Shown here: positions 1 through 8,783 of the stretch, piece after piece | How positions within the stretch are numbered: the first letter of the stretch is position 1 | Layout of the letters: each line of letters starts with the position of its first letter | NCBI RefSeq assembly: GCF_021021555.1 | Contig: NZ_JAINWA010000001.1 | Span: 1,364,001 to 1,428,000, forward strand | Direction: 5' to 3' | Source: Teretinema zuelzerae | GTDB taxonomy: Bacteria > Spirochaetota > Spirochaetia > Treponematales > Treponemataceae | Length of the DNA: 64,000 nt | Translations under genes and position numbers: made by a program | The notes under the pieces: generated by a model | The model's database searches: none | Seen by the model: the letters and a program-made list of their open reading frames with translations, nothing else | What the model was told of the DNA's origin: nothing

Positions 1-1
1 C

Positions 2-82
2 AATCCCCTGCTCAAGGGCGGAGTCAGCCCGCGGGCCGAACCGGTCTCGTCGGGATCGGGCTCGCGCGCGATCGAATTTTAG
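2..82 (+). CDS. C-terminal end of an upstream gene (partial)
   Basis: Reading frame 2 is open from the window edge to a TAG at 80-82 and gives a 26-residue tail beginning NPLLKGGV and ending RAIEF. It stops 16 bases before the next start, as expected for the last codons of a gene in the same operon as the TPR lipoprotein. The tail is low in complexity (Ser/Gly/Pro) and too short to assign to a family. Other frames are also open over so short a stretch, so this is an inference from position and composition. Confidence 0.35.
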   Translation, partial: NPLLKGGVSPRAEPVSSGSGSRAIEF

Positions 83-98
83 TGTAAGGGGCGAACAT

Positions 99-1070
99 AT
101 GATCGATAACAGAGCGCGCTTCGGTTTCATTCATGGGCGCGCGCAAACGAAATGCATCCTGAAGCCCGCGGGAGCGCTCGCGTCTTTCGCAGCCCTCGCC
201 GTATTCGCCTCGCTACTCCTTTTAACCGGAGGATGCTCCTCGGCGCCCAAGCGGCCGGCGGAGATAACCGCCGCAAGGAACGCCTGCGACGCCCAGATCG
301 CGATGGGAGACGCCGCCTCCGCTCGGGGAGACTTCGCTAACGCCGAACTCTATTTTGCAGAAGCATGGCGTCTTGCCGTCGGCGCCGATTACGAAAAAGG
401 CCGAATCAGGGCCCTATTGTCGCGGGGAGAGGCGCGCTTCGCCGCCGGAGACATTGCGCGAGCCCAAACCGACAGGCAGCAGGCCTACGCCGAAGCCGCA
501 GCCGGAGGATATCCGGCGCTCGCGGCGGCGGCACAGGCTTCCATCGCGCGGGGAAATCTCGGAGAAGGCCGGGCGGACGTTTCAACGGAAAACCGCGCAG
601 TGCGCGCCCTCGAGGCTCAAGCCGCTGCGCGGGAAGCCCTCCCCCTGCTGGGAGGAGAGCCGCTCCTGAAGGCATCCGTGTTGCGGACTGCCGCTCTTGC
701 CGAAAAAGACCTGGGCAACTTCGCGGAGGCCGAAAAACACCTGCTCGAGGCCGCCGGCATTCATGAGAAAGGACTCTTTCTTGAAGACTCGGGCTACGAC
801 TGGTTCCTCCTCGCGTCGGTGCGCTCGAAGGCGGGAATGTACGACCGGGCGCTGGAGGCTCTGGACCGCGCGATTGAATTCGACCGGAAGGCCGAACACT
901 CGGCAGGGCTGGGCATGGACTGGCTCGCCCGCGGAACGGTGTTTGAAAAGAAGGGAGAGAGGGACGCCGCGGCCGCGGCATACCGGCGGAGCGAGGAAAT
1001 CTTCGCCGCCGCGTATCTGAAGGAAAACGAACGGGCCGCGCGAGCGGCCCTTGAAAGAATGTCTCAGTAA
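99..1070 (+). CDS. TPR-repeat lipoprotein
   Basis: Predicted envelope lipoprotein of 323 residues. A hydrophobic segment (about residues 25-44) ends in a lipobox, LLTGGC, with the acylated cysteine at residue 46. The remainder is alanine-rich helical repeats of TPR type, such as ARGDFANAELYFAEAWRLA, EKDLGNFAEAEKHLLEAA and KAGMYDRALEALDRAIEFD. TPR proteins act as protein-binding scaffolds; no partner is visible. AAGGGG precedes the ATG. The 24 residues ahead of the hydrophobic core are long for a lipoprotein signal, but no internal Met offers a better start. Its stop overlaps the convergent CsgG-like gene by 7 bases. Confidence 0.75.
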   Translation: MIDNRARFGFIHGRAQTKCILKPAGALASFAALAVFASLLLLTGGCSSAPKRPAEITAARNACDAQIAMGDAASARGDFANAELYFAEAWRLAVGADYEKGRIRALLSRGEARFAAGDIARAQTDRQQAYAEAAAGGYPALAAAAQASIARGNLGEGRADVSTENRAVRALEAQAAAREALPLLGGEPLLKASVLRTAALAEKDLGNFAEAEKHLLEAAGIHEKGLFLEDSGYDWFLLASVRSKAGMYDRALEALDRAIEFDRKAEHSAGLGMDWLARGTVFEKKGERDAAAAAYRRSEEIFAAAYLKENERAARAALERMSQ

Positions 1071-1984
1071 CGAACGGTAAGATTCAGGGAAACCGGAAGC
1101 GGTTTTTTCTCGCGCGGAGAGGCCGGCCGCAGGTTCAAGGGGCTCGAGCCGAACGAGATACCGGGAGTTACCAGTGCCATCGAAGGATCGCGCTTGTAGC
1201 GCCAGGGCCGAACAAACGCATAGGCGACGGTGGCGGCAAAACCCACCCCGCCTGCCATCATCAGAAACGAGCCGTCCTCTCCGGCGTCGTTTTTCGACGC
1301 ACCCCACGCAAAAACGCCGGCTGTTGCCAGCTCCCAGAACATCACCCGCCTGCCGCCCGAGAAGTCTCCCTGCATGTACGAGCCAATGCCGAAAAAGAAA
1401 TTAACCGACGAACAGATCAGGCGGCCAGAAAAATCCGCGACGGAGCGGGCGGCGCTTCCGACGGAGGCGGCGGCCGATTTTCTCGGATTGACCTGGCCCA
1501 GCAGGGTTTCCGTCTCGTCCGTCGCTGCGATGTTGACGGTTCCCATGTACTGGATCTCCGAGGTTTCAACCTGGATCGCCTTGAGGGAAAGCCGATACCC
1601 GCCTGAAAGCTTGTCGAGCGAGCCGGTCACGAGCGTTTCCGCTCCCAGCATGGCGCCGAGCCGTTGGGCGGAGTCGTCGCTCACGTCTCCGGACATCTGG
1701 AAGGAAAGCTCGGCCCGCACCTTCGCGATATTTTCGCGGTCCACGATGCGCAGAGAGCCGAGTTCGAGGAGCTCAAGAGTCAACCCGTCGATCACATAGG
1801 AGGAAGCTTCCTGAGTCGAAGCGGAAATATCGTAAATTACGATCTTCGTGCCGGCCGGAAGACGGCCGGAAAGCTTGCCTGAAATTTCGGCAATGCCGTC
1901 GTCGAGGCGGAACGATTTTCCTGCGGCGAAAACAGACAGGGACAACAGGCCGGACAGGCACAGCAAAAGAATCTTTTTTGCCAT
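1064..1984 (-). CDS. CsgG/FlgO-like secreted protein with P13-like C-terminal membrane part
   Basis: 306 residues with a signal peptide (MAKKILLLCLSGLLSLSVFA). Residues about 25-150 resemble the CsgG/FlgO/LpoB fold: 'KIVIYDISAS' strand, a helix then 'LRIVDRENIAKVRAEL', and 'LGAETLVTGSL'. The C-terminal half has two hydrophobic stretches around FFFGIGSYMQGDF and MMAGGVGFAATVAYAFV, reminiscent of the spirochaetal P13 family. Likely role: envelope assembly or an outer-membrane-associated complex; the specific partner is unknown. I use the second Met because GGAG lies 6 bases upstream of it, while the first Met (1996) has no Shine-Dalgarno sequence. Confidence 0.65.
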   Translation of the reverse strand: MAKKILLLCLSGLLSLSVFAAGKSFRLDDGIAEISGKLSGRLPAGTKIVIYDISASTQEASSYVIDGLTLELLELGSLRIVDRENIAKVRAELSFQMSGDVSDDSAQRLGAMLGAETLVTGSLDKLSGGYRLSLKAIQVETSEIQYMGTVNIAATDETETLLGQVNPRKSAAASVGSAARSVADFSGRLICSSVNFFFGIGSYMQGDFSGGRRVMFWELATAGVFAWGASKNDAGEDGSFLMMAGGVGFAATVAYAFVRPWRYKRDPSMALVTPGISFGSSPLNLRPASPREKKPLPVSLNLTVRY

Positions 1985-1999
1985 TCGGAACTCCATCGG

Positions 2000-3172
2000 T
2001 CAATCTAAAGGTTTGCCTTCGACCATCAGCTTCATCCGGCGCAGCGCTTCCTTCAACTTGCCGATCTCGGTCGCGTAGCAGCAGCGGACGAATCCCTCGG
2101 CTCCGGCTCCGAAAGCGGTGCCGGGAACTACGGCTACCTTGTATTCATTGATCATCTTCGTGGCGAATTCTTCGGAAGTCAATCCGGTTTTGCGTATATC
2201 CGGGAAAATATAGAAGGCGCCTTCGGGCGCCGCGACCGGAAGGCCCATCTCGGCGAATCCGTGCATCATCAGGTTTCTGCGCTGCTGGTAAGAAACCCGC
2301 ATCCGCTCCACCTCGTCGGCTCCGCTCCTCAAGCCCTCCAGGGCGGCGTACTGGCTCATGATAGGCGCGCAGATCGTCGAATACTGATGAAGCTTGTGGA
2401 CCTGGGCCATCAAATCCGGCGGACAGGCGAGATAGCCGATGCGCCAGCCGGTCATCGCGAAGGCCTTGGAGAACCCGTTCAAAACGACGGTGTAATCCTT
2501 CATTCCGGGGAAGGAGGCGATCGAAACGTGTTTTCTGCCGTCGTATACGAGCTCGCAATACACCTCGTCGGAAAGCACCCATATCTTGTGCTTTTTCACG
2601 ACTTCAGCGATGCGCGCGAGCTCGTCCGCCGGTATCATTCGTCCGGTCGGATTGCTCGGCGAGCACAGCATGAGCGCCTTCGTCTTCGGGGTGATGAGCT
2701 TTTCAATCGACTCGGCGGTGGGCACGAAGCCGGTCGGAGCGGTGTCGAGTCGCACCAGCGTGGTGTTACAAATCTCCACCAGCGGCTGATACGAAACGTA
2801 GCAGGGCTCGGCGACGATAACCTCGTCCCCGGGATTCAGGATAGCCCTGAGCACGGCGTCGATCGCCTCGGAGACTCCGATGGTGACCAGAACCTCGCTC
2901 TTCGGATCGTAGTCCAGATCGTATTTCGCCAGATAGCGGGCAATAGCGTCGCGCAGTTCGGTCAAACCCCAGTTCGACGTATACGAGGTATGCCCCTGTT
3001 CCAGATGGTAGAACGCCTCTTCCCGCATCGCCCAGGGCGTGGGAAAATCGGGCTCGCCGACTCCGAGGGAGATGATGTCGTCCCGTCCGATGATCAGATC
3101 GAAAAACTTGCGGATCGGCGACGGGGCGATCCCCAGCATTTTTTGAGAAAATCTGTCCTGCCGTTCGTTCAT
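2000..3172 (-). CDS. PLP-dependent aminotransferase, class I/II (PatA-like)
   Basis: Cytosolic fold-type I aminotransferase of 390 residues, the usual length. Substrate-loop motif GVGEPDFPTP is at residues 37-46, the PLP-contacting SPSNPTGR at 171-178 and SDEVYCEL at 201-208, and the Schiff-base lysine is K236 in GFSKAFAMTGWRIGY. A C-terminal arginine in GAEGFVRCCYA should bind the substrate carboxylate. The nearest subfamily is the PatA/AspC-like group often paired with Lrp regulators; the amino donor cannot be told from sequence. Its ATG overlaps the Lrp stop by 4 bases (ATGA), so the two are translationally coupled and expression probably follows the Lrp gene. Confidence 0.9.
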   Translation of the reverse strand: MNERQDRFSQKMLGIAPSPIRKFFDLIIGRDDIISLGVGEPDFPTPWAMREEAFYHLEQGHTSYTSNWGLTELRDAIARYLAKYDLDYDPKSEVLVTIGVSEAIDAVLRAILNPGDEVIVAEPCYVSYQPLVEICNTTLVRLDTAPTGFVPTAESIEKLITPKTKALMLCSPSNPTGRMIPADELARIAEVVKKHKIWVLSDEVYCELVYDGRKHVSIASFPGMKDYTVVLNGFSKAFAMTGWRIGYLACPPDLMAQVHKLHQYSTICAPIMSQYAALEGLRSGADEVERMRVSYQQRRNLMMHGFAEMGLPVAAPEGAFYIFPDIRKTGLTSEEFATKMINEYKVAVVPGTAFGAGAEGFVRCCYATEIGKLKEALRRMKLMVEGKPLD

Positions 3173-3654
3173 GCGGTCACCCCTTCGCGGCGGTCCCGCT
3201 TTTCGTCGACATAGACAATATCGTTTTCCTTGTAGGTTTTTAGCACGAAGTGGGTTTTGGTGCTTTTCACCCCGTTGAGGGTGGCGAGCTTGTCGGATAC
3301 GAAGAAAGCGACGTCCTTGAGGTTCTTGCCTTCGATGATGACCTGGAGGTCGTAGCCGCCCGACATGAGGTAGAGGGACTTCACCTGGGGGAAGCGGAAT
3401 ATGCGTTCCGCCAGGGCGTCGAATCCGTGCTCGCGCTCGGGGGTAACCTGAATTTCGATTACGGCGCGCACCCCTTCGTTTTCGCTGTCCAGTTTTTCCT
3501 GATTCACGACGGCGGTGTATTTCAGGATGACCCCGTCCTTTTCGAGCTGCGCGATGATTGCTGCGACTTCCGCCACGGTCCGGTTGGTCATGGTTGCGAT
3601 GTCGTCAGCGCTGAGCCGCGCATCATTCTGTAAAAGGTCGAGAATCTCCTGCAT
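3169..3654 (-). CDS. Lrp/AsnC-family transcriptional regulator
   Basis: 161 residues. An N-terminal helix-turn-helix (about 1-50, with LSADDIATMTNRTVAEVAAIIAQLE as separate segments) is followed by a RAM/AsnC ligand-binding domain (about 65-145; VRAVIEIQVTPERE, MSGGYDLQVIIEG). Such proteins form octamers or dimers and sense amino acids. It is the first gene of a two-gene operon with the aminotransferase, so it probably controls that gene and itself. The Shine-Dalgarno AGGAGG sits 5 bases from the ATG, and a TATATA -10-like element is at about 3690-3698 on this strand. Confidence 0.9.
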   Translation of the reverse strand: MQEILDLLQNDARLSADDIATMTNRTVAEVAAIIAQLEKDGVILKYTAVVNQEKLDSENEGVRAVIEIQVTPEREHGFDALAERIFRFPQVKSLYLMSGGYDLQVIIEGKNLKDVAFFVSDKLATLNGVKSTKTHFVLKTYKENDIVYVDEKRDRREGVTA

Positions 3655-3705
3655 ACTGTCCTCCTGAGACGAAAGCCGATATTATCGTATATATATACCA
3701 CATCG

Positions 3706-3727
3706 ATGCATACTTATTTAAGTGCAT
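3706..3727 (-). promoter_or_regulatory. candidate Lrp operator (imperfect inverted repeat)
   Basis: ATGCATACTTA and TAAGTGCAT form an imperfect dyad about 50 bases upstream of the Lrp start, just upstream of the TATATATA -10 region. Lrp-type regulators commonly bind such AT-rich dyads at their own promoters. Functional assignment is an inference from position. Confidence 0.35.
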
Positions 3728-3798
3728 AGGCTCGGCAAGCATAGAAATTCAAGACGTTTTATGGCAATATCCTCGAATACTTTTTTCCGGAGGAATCC

Positions 3799-6700
3799 AT
3801 GAGCGCACCTGTTCAACGGCTCTATATCGAGAGAAAGAACGGTTTCGACAACGAAGCCCGCAGGACCCTGACCGAACTGGTCGATTTTGTCGGCATCTCC
3901 CGGCTGGAGGGCGTTCGATATCTGAACCGCTACGACGTGCAGGGAATCTCCTCCGAAGCGATGGCGGCGGCCGCGCGGCAGATTTTCTCCGAGCCCCAGA
4001 GCGACGCTGTCTACTCCGGGACCTTTCCTCTTTCTGAAAACGAAACAGTCATCGCGGTTGAATATGTCCCCGGCCAGTACGATCAGCGCTCCGATTCGGC
4101 AGAACAGTGCCTCGCCCTGCTGGAAGGCTCCCTCGGCGAAAAAGCGATCGTGCGCTGCGCCCGGCTCTTCGTCCTCTCCGGAAAACTCGCCCCGGACGAT
4201 CTTGAAAAAATTCAGAACTATCTCATCAATCCGGTAGACTCCCGCAAAGCCTCCCTTTCCATGCCGGAAACCCTCTCTCCAAAGGCTCTCGCGCCGGCTC
4301 CTGTCTCCGTAATAGAAGGGTTCCTCGACATGAACCCCCAAACGCTCGAAGCCTGGAGAGCGTCTGCGGGCCTCGCGATGGACGCGGCGGACGCGGCCTT
4401 CCTGCAAAACTACTTCCGATCCCAGGGAAGAAACCCGACGGAGACCGAAATCCGGGTGCTGGACACCTACTGGTCGGACCACTGCCGGCACACCACCTTC
4501 AATACCGTCCTCGACCGTCTCGACATCGCGGAAGGGAACGGAGCAGACAAGGCGCGGCTCGACGCCGTGCGGGAAGCCTGGAAGGCATACAGCGGCCTCC
4601 GCGCAGAAATCTATCCCGGCAGAACCGACGCCTCGGCGGGTTCCGCCTATAAGCCGGTGACCCTCATGGACATGGCCGTCATCGGAGCCAAGGCCCTGAA
4701 AAAGAGAGGCCTCCTCGACGACATCGAAGAATCGGCCGAAATCAACGCCTGCTCGATCTTCATCGACGTTTCGATCACGGACGGCGAAGGACGCATTACC
4801 GGAACCGAGCCCTGGCTTTTGATGTTTAAAAACGAAACCCACAACCATCCGACGGAGATCGAACCCTTCGGAGGAGCGGCGACCTGCATCGGAGGCGCCA
4901 TACGCGATCCGCTTTCCGGGCGAGCCTGGGTGTATCAGGCGCTCAGGGTTACCGGCGCCGGCGATCCCACCGCCCCCATCGAGGCGGCCATTCCCGGAAA
5001 ACTCCCCCAGATCAAGCTGACGAGGGAAGCCGCTGCGGGCTTCGCGGCCTACGGAAACCAGATAGGCCTGACCACCGGACAGGTCGTCGAATACTACGAT
5101 CCGGGCTTCCTCGCCAAGCGCATGGAGCTCGGCGCCGTGATAGCGGCCGCCCCCGTGTCCTCAGTCGTGCGAGAAGAACCCGAAGCCGGCGACGTAATCG
5201 TCATGGTAGGCGGGGGAACCGGGCGGGACGGAATCGGAGGAGCCACCGGGTCGTCCAAAGTGCATACGGCGGAATCGGTCACTACGGCCGGAGCCGAAGT
5301 GCAGAAGGGAAATCCCGTCGAAGAGCGAAAAATCCAGCGTCTTTTCCGCGATTCTTCCGTAACAAAACTCATCAGAAGATGCAACGATTTCGGCGCGGGC
5401 GGCGTGGCGGTAGCGGTCGGAGAGCTCGCTCCCGGACTCGACATCGACCTCGACGCGGTACCGAAAAAATACGAAGGCTTGAACGGCACCGAACTCGCCA
5501 TCTCCGAATCCCAGGAGCGCATGGCGGTGGTCGTCCGCGAAAAAGACGCGAGCGCGTTCATCAAGGCCGCGAATAACGAAAACCTCAACGCGGCGGTCAT
5601 CGCGAAGGTGACGGCCGAACCCCGGCTGGTCATGCGCTGGAAGGGAAAGACCATCGTCGATATCGAGCGCTCCTTCCTCGACACCGCCGGCGCGAGCCGC
5701 TCGGCCCGGGCTCTCGTCGCGGCTCCGAAGGGCAGATGGAACTGGGACGCGGCCGCGAACCGGCCCGCTCGAGAGGAAAAACCCGCCGCCGTCTTTGAAA
5801 AATCCGCTCATCCGGCCGCGAAGCGCTGGCTGGACGCCCTGTCATCCCTTCCCGTCGCCTCCCGCCGCGGCCTCTCCGAGCGCTTCGACGGCTCCATCGG
5901 TTCCGCGTCCGTTCTCTTCCCGATGGGAGGCGCCTGGCAGTCCACGCCGGAATGCGGACTTGCCGCGAGAATCCCGGTAGGCCCCGGAAAGGAAACCCGC
6001 ACGGCGAGCCTCATGACCATGGGCTACGATCCGGCTGCCTCCTCCTGGAGCCCCTTCCACGGAGCCCAGTACGCCGTCCTCGAATCCTTGACTAAAATAC
6101 TCGCGCTCGGCGGAAACCCCGCAAAAGCCCGGCTCACCTTCCAGGAATATTTCGAGCGGACTTCCACTCCCGAAGCCTGGGGAAAGCCCGCCGCCGCTCT
6201 GCTGGGAGCCCTCTCGGCCCAAATGGCCGCGGGAACCGCGGCGATCGGCGGCAAGGACAGCATGTCCGGAACCTTCCACGACCTGACCGTCCCGCCGACC
6301 CTCGTCTCCTTCGCCGTAGCCGTCGCGAAAGACTCGCGCATACGCGGGGGCTCCTTGACCGCCCCGGGCAACGCGCTTGTGTTCGTCCATACGCCCTGGC
6401 GCGCAGACGACGCACCCGACTGGGATGCCTTCCGCGCTAACTCGGAAGCGGTATCGGCCCTTTTCGACGCCGGAAAAGTCAAGGCGGCCTATCCGATAGG
6501 ACCGGGCGGAATCGCCGAAGCCGTTTCCAAAATGGCCTTCGGAAACCGGATCGGCGCTGAACTCGACCTCCAAACCCTGCGCTCCGTGCGCCTGCCGGCG
6601 GCCCTTGCAGAAACCGCGAAAGACCCTGAATTCGACATCCTGTTCGCCCCGCTCTACGGCTCGCTCATTCTGGAAATCGAAGGCCCCCCCGCGTTGGGCG

Positions 6701-7761
6701 AACGCCTCATTGCATTGGGAAAAACCGTTGCCGAGCCAGTCGTCCGGTTCGCCGGCGCTGAAATCCCGCTGGACGCCGCCCAGATGGCCTGGGAGCGGCC
6801 CCTCGCCAGGGTGTTCCCGCCGGTATCGGGCGTTCTCCCCGAAGCAGCTCTGCCCGCCTGGGCCCTTGAAAAGAAGGGCGTCTCCGGCTCGGCGGAGCGC
6901 AGAACCGCAAAAGCGCCGAAATCGGCTCAGAAACCGGTCGTCGTTCTCCCCGTATTTCCGGGAACCAACTGCGAATACGACATGGCACGGGCCTTCCGCC
7001 TCGCCGGAGCCGAACCCAGAATACTCGTGCTCCGCAACCGCCGGCCGGAAGACCTCAAAGAATCCCTCGAAGAACTGCGCAAGGCCATCGGCTCGGCCCA
7101 CATCCTCGCGTTCTCGGGCGGTTTCTCCGCCGGAGACGAACCGGACGGCTCCGGCAAGTTCATAGCCAACGTGATCCGCGAAGCGCAAATTGCAGACTCC
7201 ATCATGGAGCTTCTGGACGCGCGCAAGGGGCTCGTTCTCGGCGTCTGCAACGGCTTCCAGGCCCTCATCAAAACCGGCCTTGTTCCCTACGGAAAAATTC
7301 TGAACCCCTCGGAAGAAATGCCCACCCTGACCTACAACACCATCGGCCGCCATATTTCCCGCTTCGCGCGCACCCGGATAGCATCGGACGCGAGCCCTTG
7401 GGCGAACGGCGACAATCTGTTACTCGGTAAAATCCATAACATACCCCTTTCCCACGGAGAAGGCCGTGTTATACTCACAGCCGGCCTTGCGGAGGAACTC
7501 TTCCGCAAGGGTCAGATCTTTACGCAGTACGTAAATCCCGAAGGAGTCCCCGTCATGACGGAGCCGGACAATCCGAACGGCTCGATGTACGCGATAGAGG
7601 GAATGACCGACCCGACCGGAAGGATTCTCGGAAAAATGGGGCACAGCGAACGCCCCCTGGACGCCGCGGGAAAAGCGGGAACGACCGGACTATTCACAAA
7701 CATTCCCGGCGATACATGCCAAGACATTTTTGCCGCGGGTGTCAGATATTGGCGGGGATAA
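3799..7761 (+). CDS. purL: Phosphoribosylformylglycinamidine synthase (long PurL, with glutaminase domain)
   Basis: 1320 residues, the length of the single-chain enzyme of enterobacteria. It converts FGAR, ATP and glutamine to FGAM in purine synthesis. The N-terminal PurS-like and linker parts are followed by the repeated AIRS-type catalytic halves (THNHPTEIEPFGGAAT near residue 345; DGIGGATGSS near 477). The C-terminal class I glutaminase begins near residue 1046 (VVVLPVFPGTNCEYD), with nucleophile C1150 in GVCNGFQ. CCGGAGGAA is the Shine-Dalgarno sequence. The gene stands alone without other pur genes in the window. Its long form differs from the PurL/PurQ/PurS split of Gram-positives. Confidence 0.95.
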   Translation: MSAPVQRLYIERKNGFDNEARRTLTELVDFVGISRLEGVRYLNRYDVQGISSEAMAAAARQIFSEPQSDAVYSGTFPLSENETVIAVEYVPGQYDQRSDSAEQCLALLEGSLGEKAIVRCARLFVLSGKLAPDDLEKIQNYLINPVDSRKASLSMPETLSPKALAPAPVSVIEGFLDMNPQTLEAWRASAGLAMDAADAAFLQNYFRSQGRNPTETEIRVLDTYWSDHCRHTTFNTVLDRLDIAEGNGADKARLDAVREAWKAYSGLRAEIYPGRTDASAGSAYKPVTLMDMAVIGAKALKKRGLLDDIEESAEINACSIFIDVSITDGEGRITGTEPWLLMFKNETHNHPTEIEPFGGAATCIGGAIRDPLSGRAWVYQALRVTGAGDPTAPIEAAIPGKLPQIKLTREAAAGFAAYGNQIGLTTGQVVEYYDPGFLAKRMELGAVIAAAPVSSVVREEPEAGDVIVMVGGGTGRDGIGGATGSSKVHTAESVTTAGAEVQKGNPVEERKIQRLFRDSSVTKLIRRCNDFGAGGVAVAVGELAPGLDIDLDAVPKKYEGLNGTELAISESQERMAVVVREKDASAFIKAANNENLNAAVIAKVTAEPRLVMRWKGKTIVDIERSFLDTAGASRSARALVAAPKGRWNWDAAANRPAREEKPAAVFEKSAHPAAKRWLDALSSLPVASRRGLSERFDGSIGSASVLFPMGGAWQSTPECGLAARIPVGPGKETRTASLMTMGYDPAASSWSPFHGAQYAVLESLTKILALGGNPAKARLTFQEYFERTSTPEAWGKPAAALLGALSAQMAAGTAAIGGKDSMSGTFHDLTVPPTLVSFAVAVAKDSRIRGGSLTAPGNALVFVHTPWRADDAPDWDAFRANSEAVSALFDAGKVKAAYPIGPGGIAEAVSKMAFGNRIGAELDLQTLRSVRLPAALAETAKDPEFDILFAPLYGSLILEIEGPPALGERLIALGKTVAEPVVRFAGAEIPLDAAQMAWERPLARVFPPVSGVLPEAALPAWALEKKGVSGSAERRTAKAPKSAQKPVVVLPVFPGTNCEYDMARAFRLAGAEPRILVLRNRRPEDLKESLEELRKAIGSAHILAFSGGFSAGDEPDGSGKFIANVIREAQIADSIMELLDARKGLVLGVCNGFQALIKTGLVPYGKILNPSEEMPTLTYNTIGRHISRFARTRIASDASPWANGDNLLLGKIHNIPLSHGEGRVILTAGLAEELFRKGQIFTQYVNPEGVPVMTEPDNPNGSMYAIEGMTDPTGRILGKMGHSERPLDAAGKAGTTGLFTNIPGDTCQDIFAAGVRYWRG

Positions 7762-7788
7762 CCCCGCATGAACCAAGCAGGAGTACTA

Positions 7789-8724
7789 ATGAAAAAGATT
7801 ACAGCCCGCGCCATCGGCGCAATTCTCGCGGCGATAACGCTCATCGGATGCGGAAGCGCGCAAAAGTCATGGATCACCGATCTCGATGAAGCGAAAGCCG
7901 CTTCGCAGAAGGGAAAAAAGGATCTCCTCGTGGTTTTCACCGGCTCCGACTGGAACGACCCGAGCAAAAACCTCCTGACGGCCGTGTTCACCGAAGACTT
8001 CTTCAAGAAGGCCGGCAAGAATTACGTATTGTGCAACATCGACATCGTTCAGGACGAATCCCTGATGGATCAGGCTCTGGTGGAAAAGAACTACGGAATC
8101 GCGACCACCATGGGAATCCAGGCTATGCCGACCGCCCTGCTGTTCACGAAGGACGGAGACCGCTACGGTTCCGCAACCACCCCGGAAGGAATCGCGAGCC
8201 CGGCTGAGTTCATCGAATGGCTCGGATCCTTTTCCGAAAACCGCGATAAAATCCTCAAGCTCAAAGCGAACATCAACAAATCCAAGGGCGCCGAACGCGC
8301 CAAGAACATCGACGCCTTCATGGACGAAGTCGATCCCGGCCAACGCCAGCAATACGCGGACCTCATCCGTGAAGTCCTGACCCTCGACGCGTCGGGAGAA
8401 GCCGGACTCAGAAGCGAATACCGCCTCCAGGTCGCCTACCTCGACGCGATCGCCCTGTATCAGACGGGAGACATGGAAAACGCGGCGAACTGCTTCGTAA
8501 CCGCTGCCGGCGAAGGCCTCCTCGATCCCGCGCAGGTTCAGGAAGCGTGGTACATGGGCGCCTATCTTTCGGCTCTTTCGGGCAAGGTAGAAAACGCGAC
8601 CATTCTGGAATGGCTCGACAAGGCAATCGCCGCCGATCCCGAAAACCCCGGCGTAACGCAGATCCGGTCGGCTATCGAGCAGATCAAAAACGCCCCCGAA
8701 GGCGCGACCGCCCTCGGCAACTAG
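7789..8724 (+). CDS. Thioredoxin-fold lipoprotein lacking the CXXC motif
   Basis: 311 residues. The start is the ATG preceded by AGGAG (spacing 6), not the upstream ATG at 7768. A lipobox, LIGC, places the acylated cysteine at about residue 21. Residues about 35-150 match the periplasmic thioredoxin-like family: DLLVVFTGSDW, then a long helix, 'YVLCNIDIV', and the cis-proline strand IQAMPTALLFTKDG. Where that family has a redox CXXC directly after 'GSDW', this protein has NDPSK, so it should not be a thiol oxidoreductase. The C-terminal half is helical and TPR-like (GDMENAANCFVTAAGEGLL). It follows purL by 27 bases but the functions look unrelated. Confidence 0.75.
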   Translation: MKKITARAIGAILAAITLIGCGSAQKSWITDLDEAKAASQKGKKDLLVVFTGSDWNDPSKNLLTAVFTEDFFKKAGKNYVLCNIDIVQDESLMDQALVEKNYGIATTMGIQAMPTALLFTKDGDRYGSATTPEGIASPAEFIEWLGSFSENRDKILKLKANINKSKGAERAKNIDAFMDEVDPGQRQQYADLIREVLTLDASGEAGLRSEYRLQVAYLDAIALYQTGDMENAANCFVTAAGEGLLDPAQVQEAWYMGAYLSALSGKVENATILEWLDKAIAADPENPGVTQIRSAIEQIKNAPEGATALGN

Positions 8725-8743
8725 CACCCTTCGTTGACGGAAC

Positions 8744-8783
8744 GGTTCCATATACGGTATCCTTGAAACAAGTATATGGAACC
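8744..8783 (+). promoter_or_regulatory. 12-bp perfect inverted repeat enclosing the first CorC gene's start codon
   Basis: GGTTCCATATAC (8744-8755) and GTATATGGAACC (8772-8783) are exact reverse complements separated by 16 bases. The ATG of the downstream gene (8776-8778) lies inside the right arm, and a plausible promoter, TTGACG (8734-8739) with TATCCT (8758-8763, 18-bp spacer), runs through the element. It could be a DNA operator or, if transcription begins further upstream, an RNA hairpin that hides the start codon. There is no Shine-Dalgarno sequence. Confidence 0.6.

Noticed and set aside
5842-7353. 503-codon open frame on the minus strand
   Set aside because: Lies entirely opposite purL, whose motifs are unmistakable; composition is an antisense echo of GC-rich codons.
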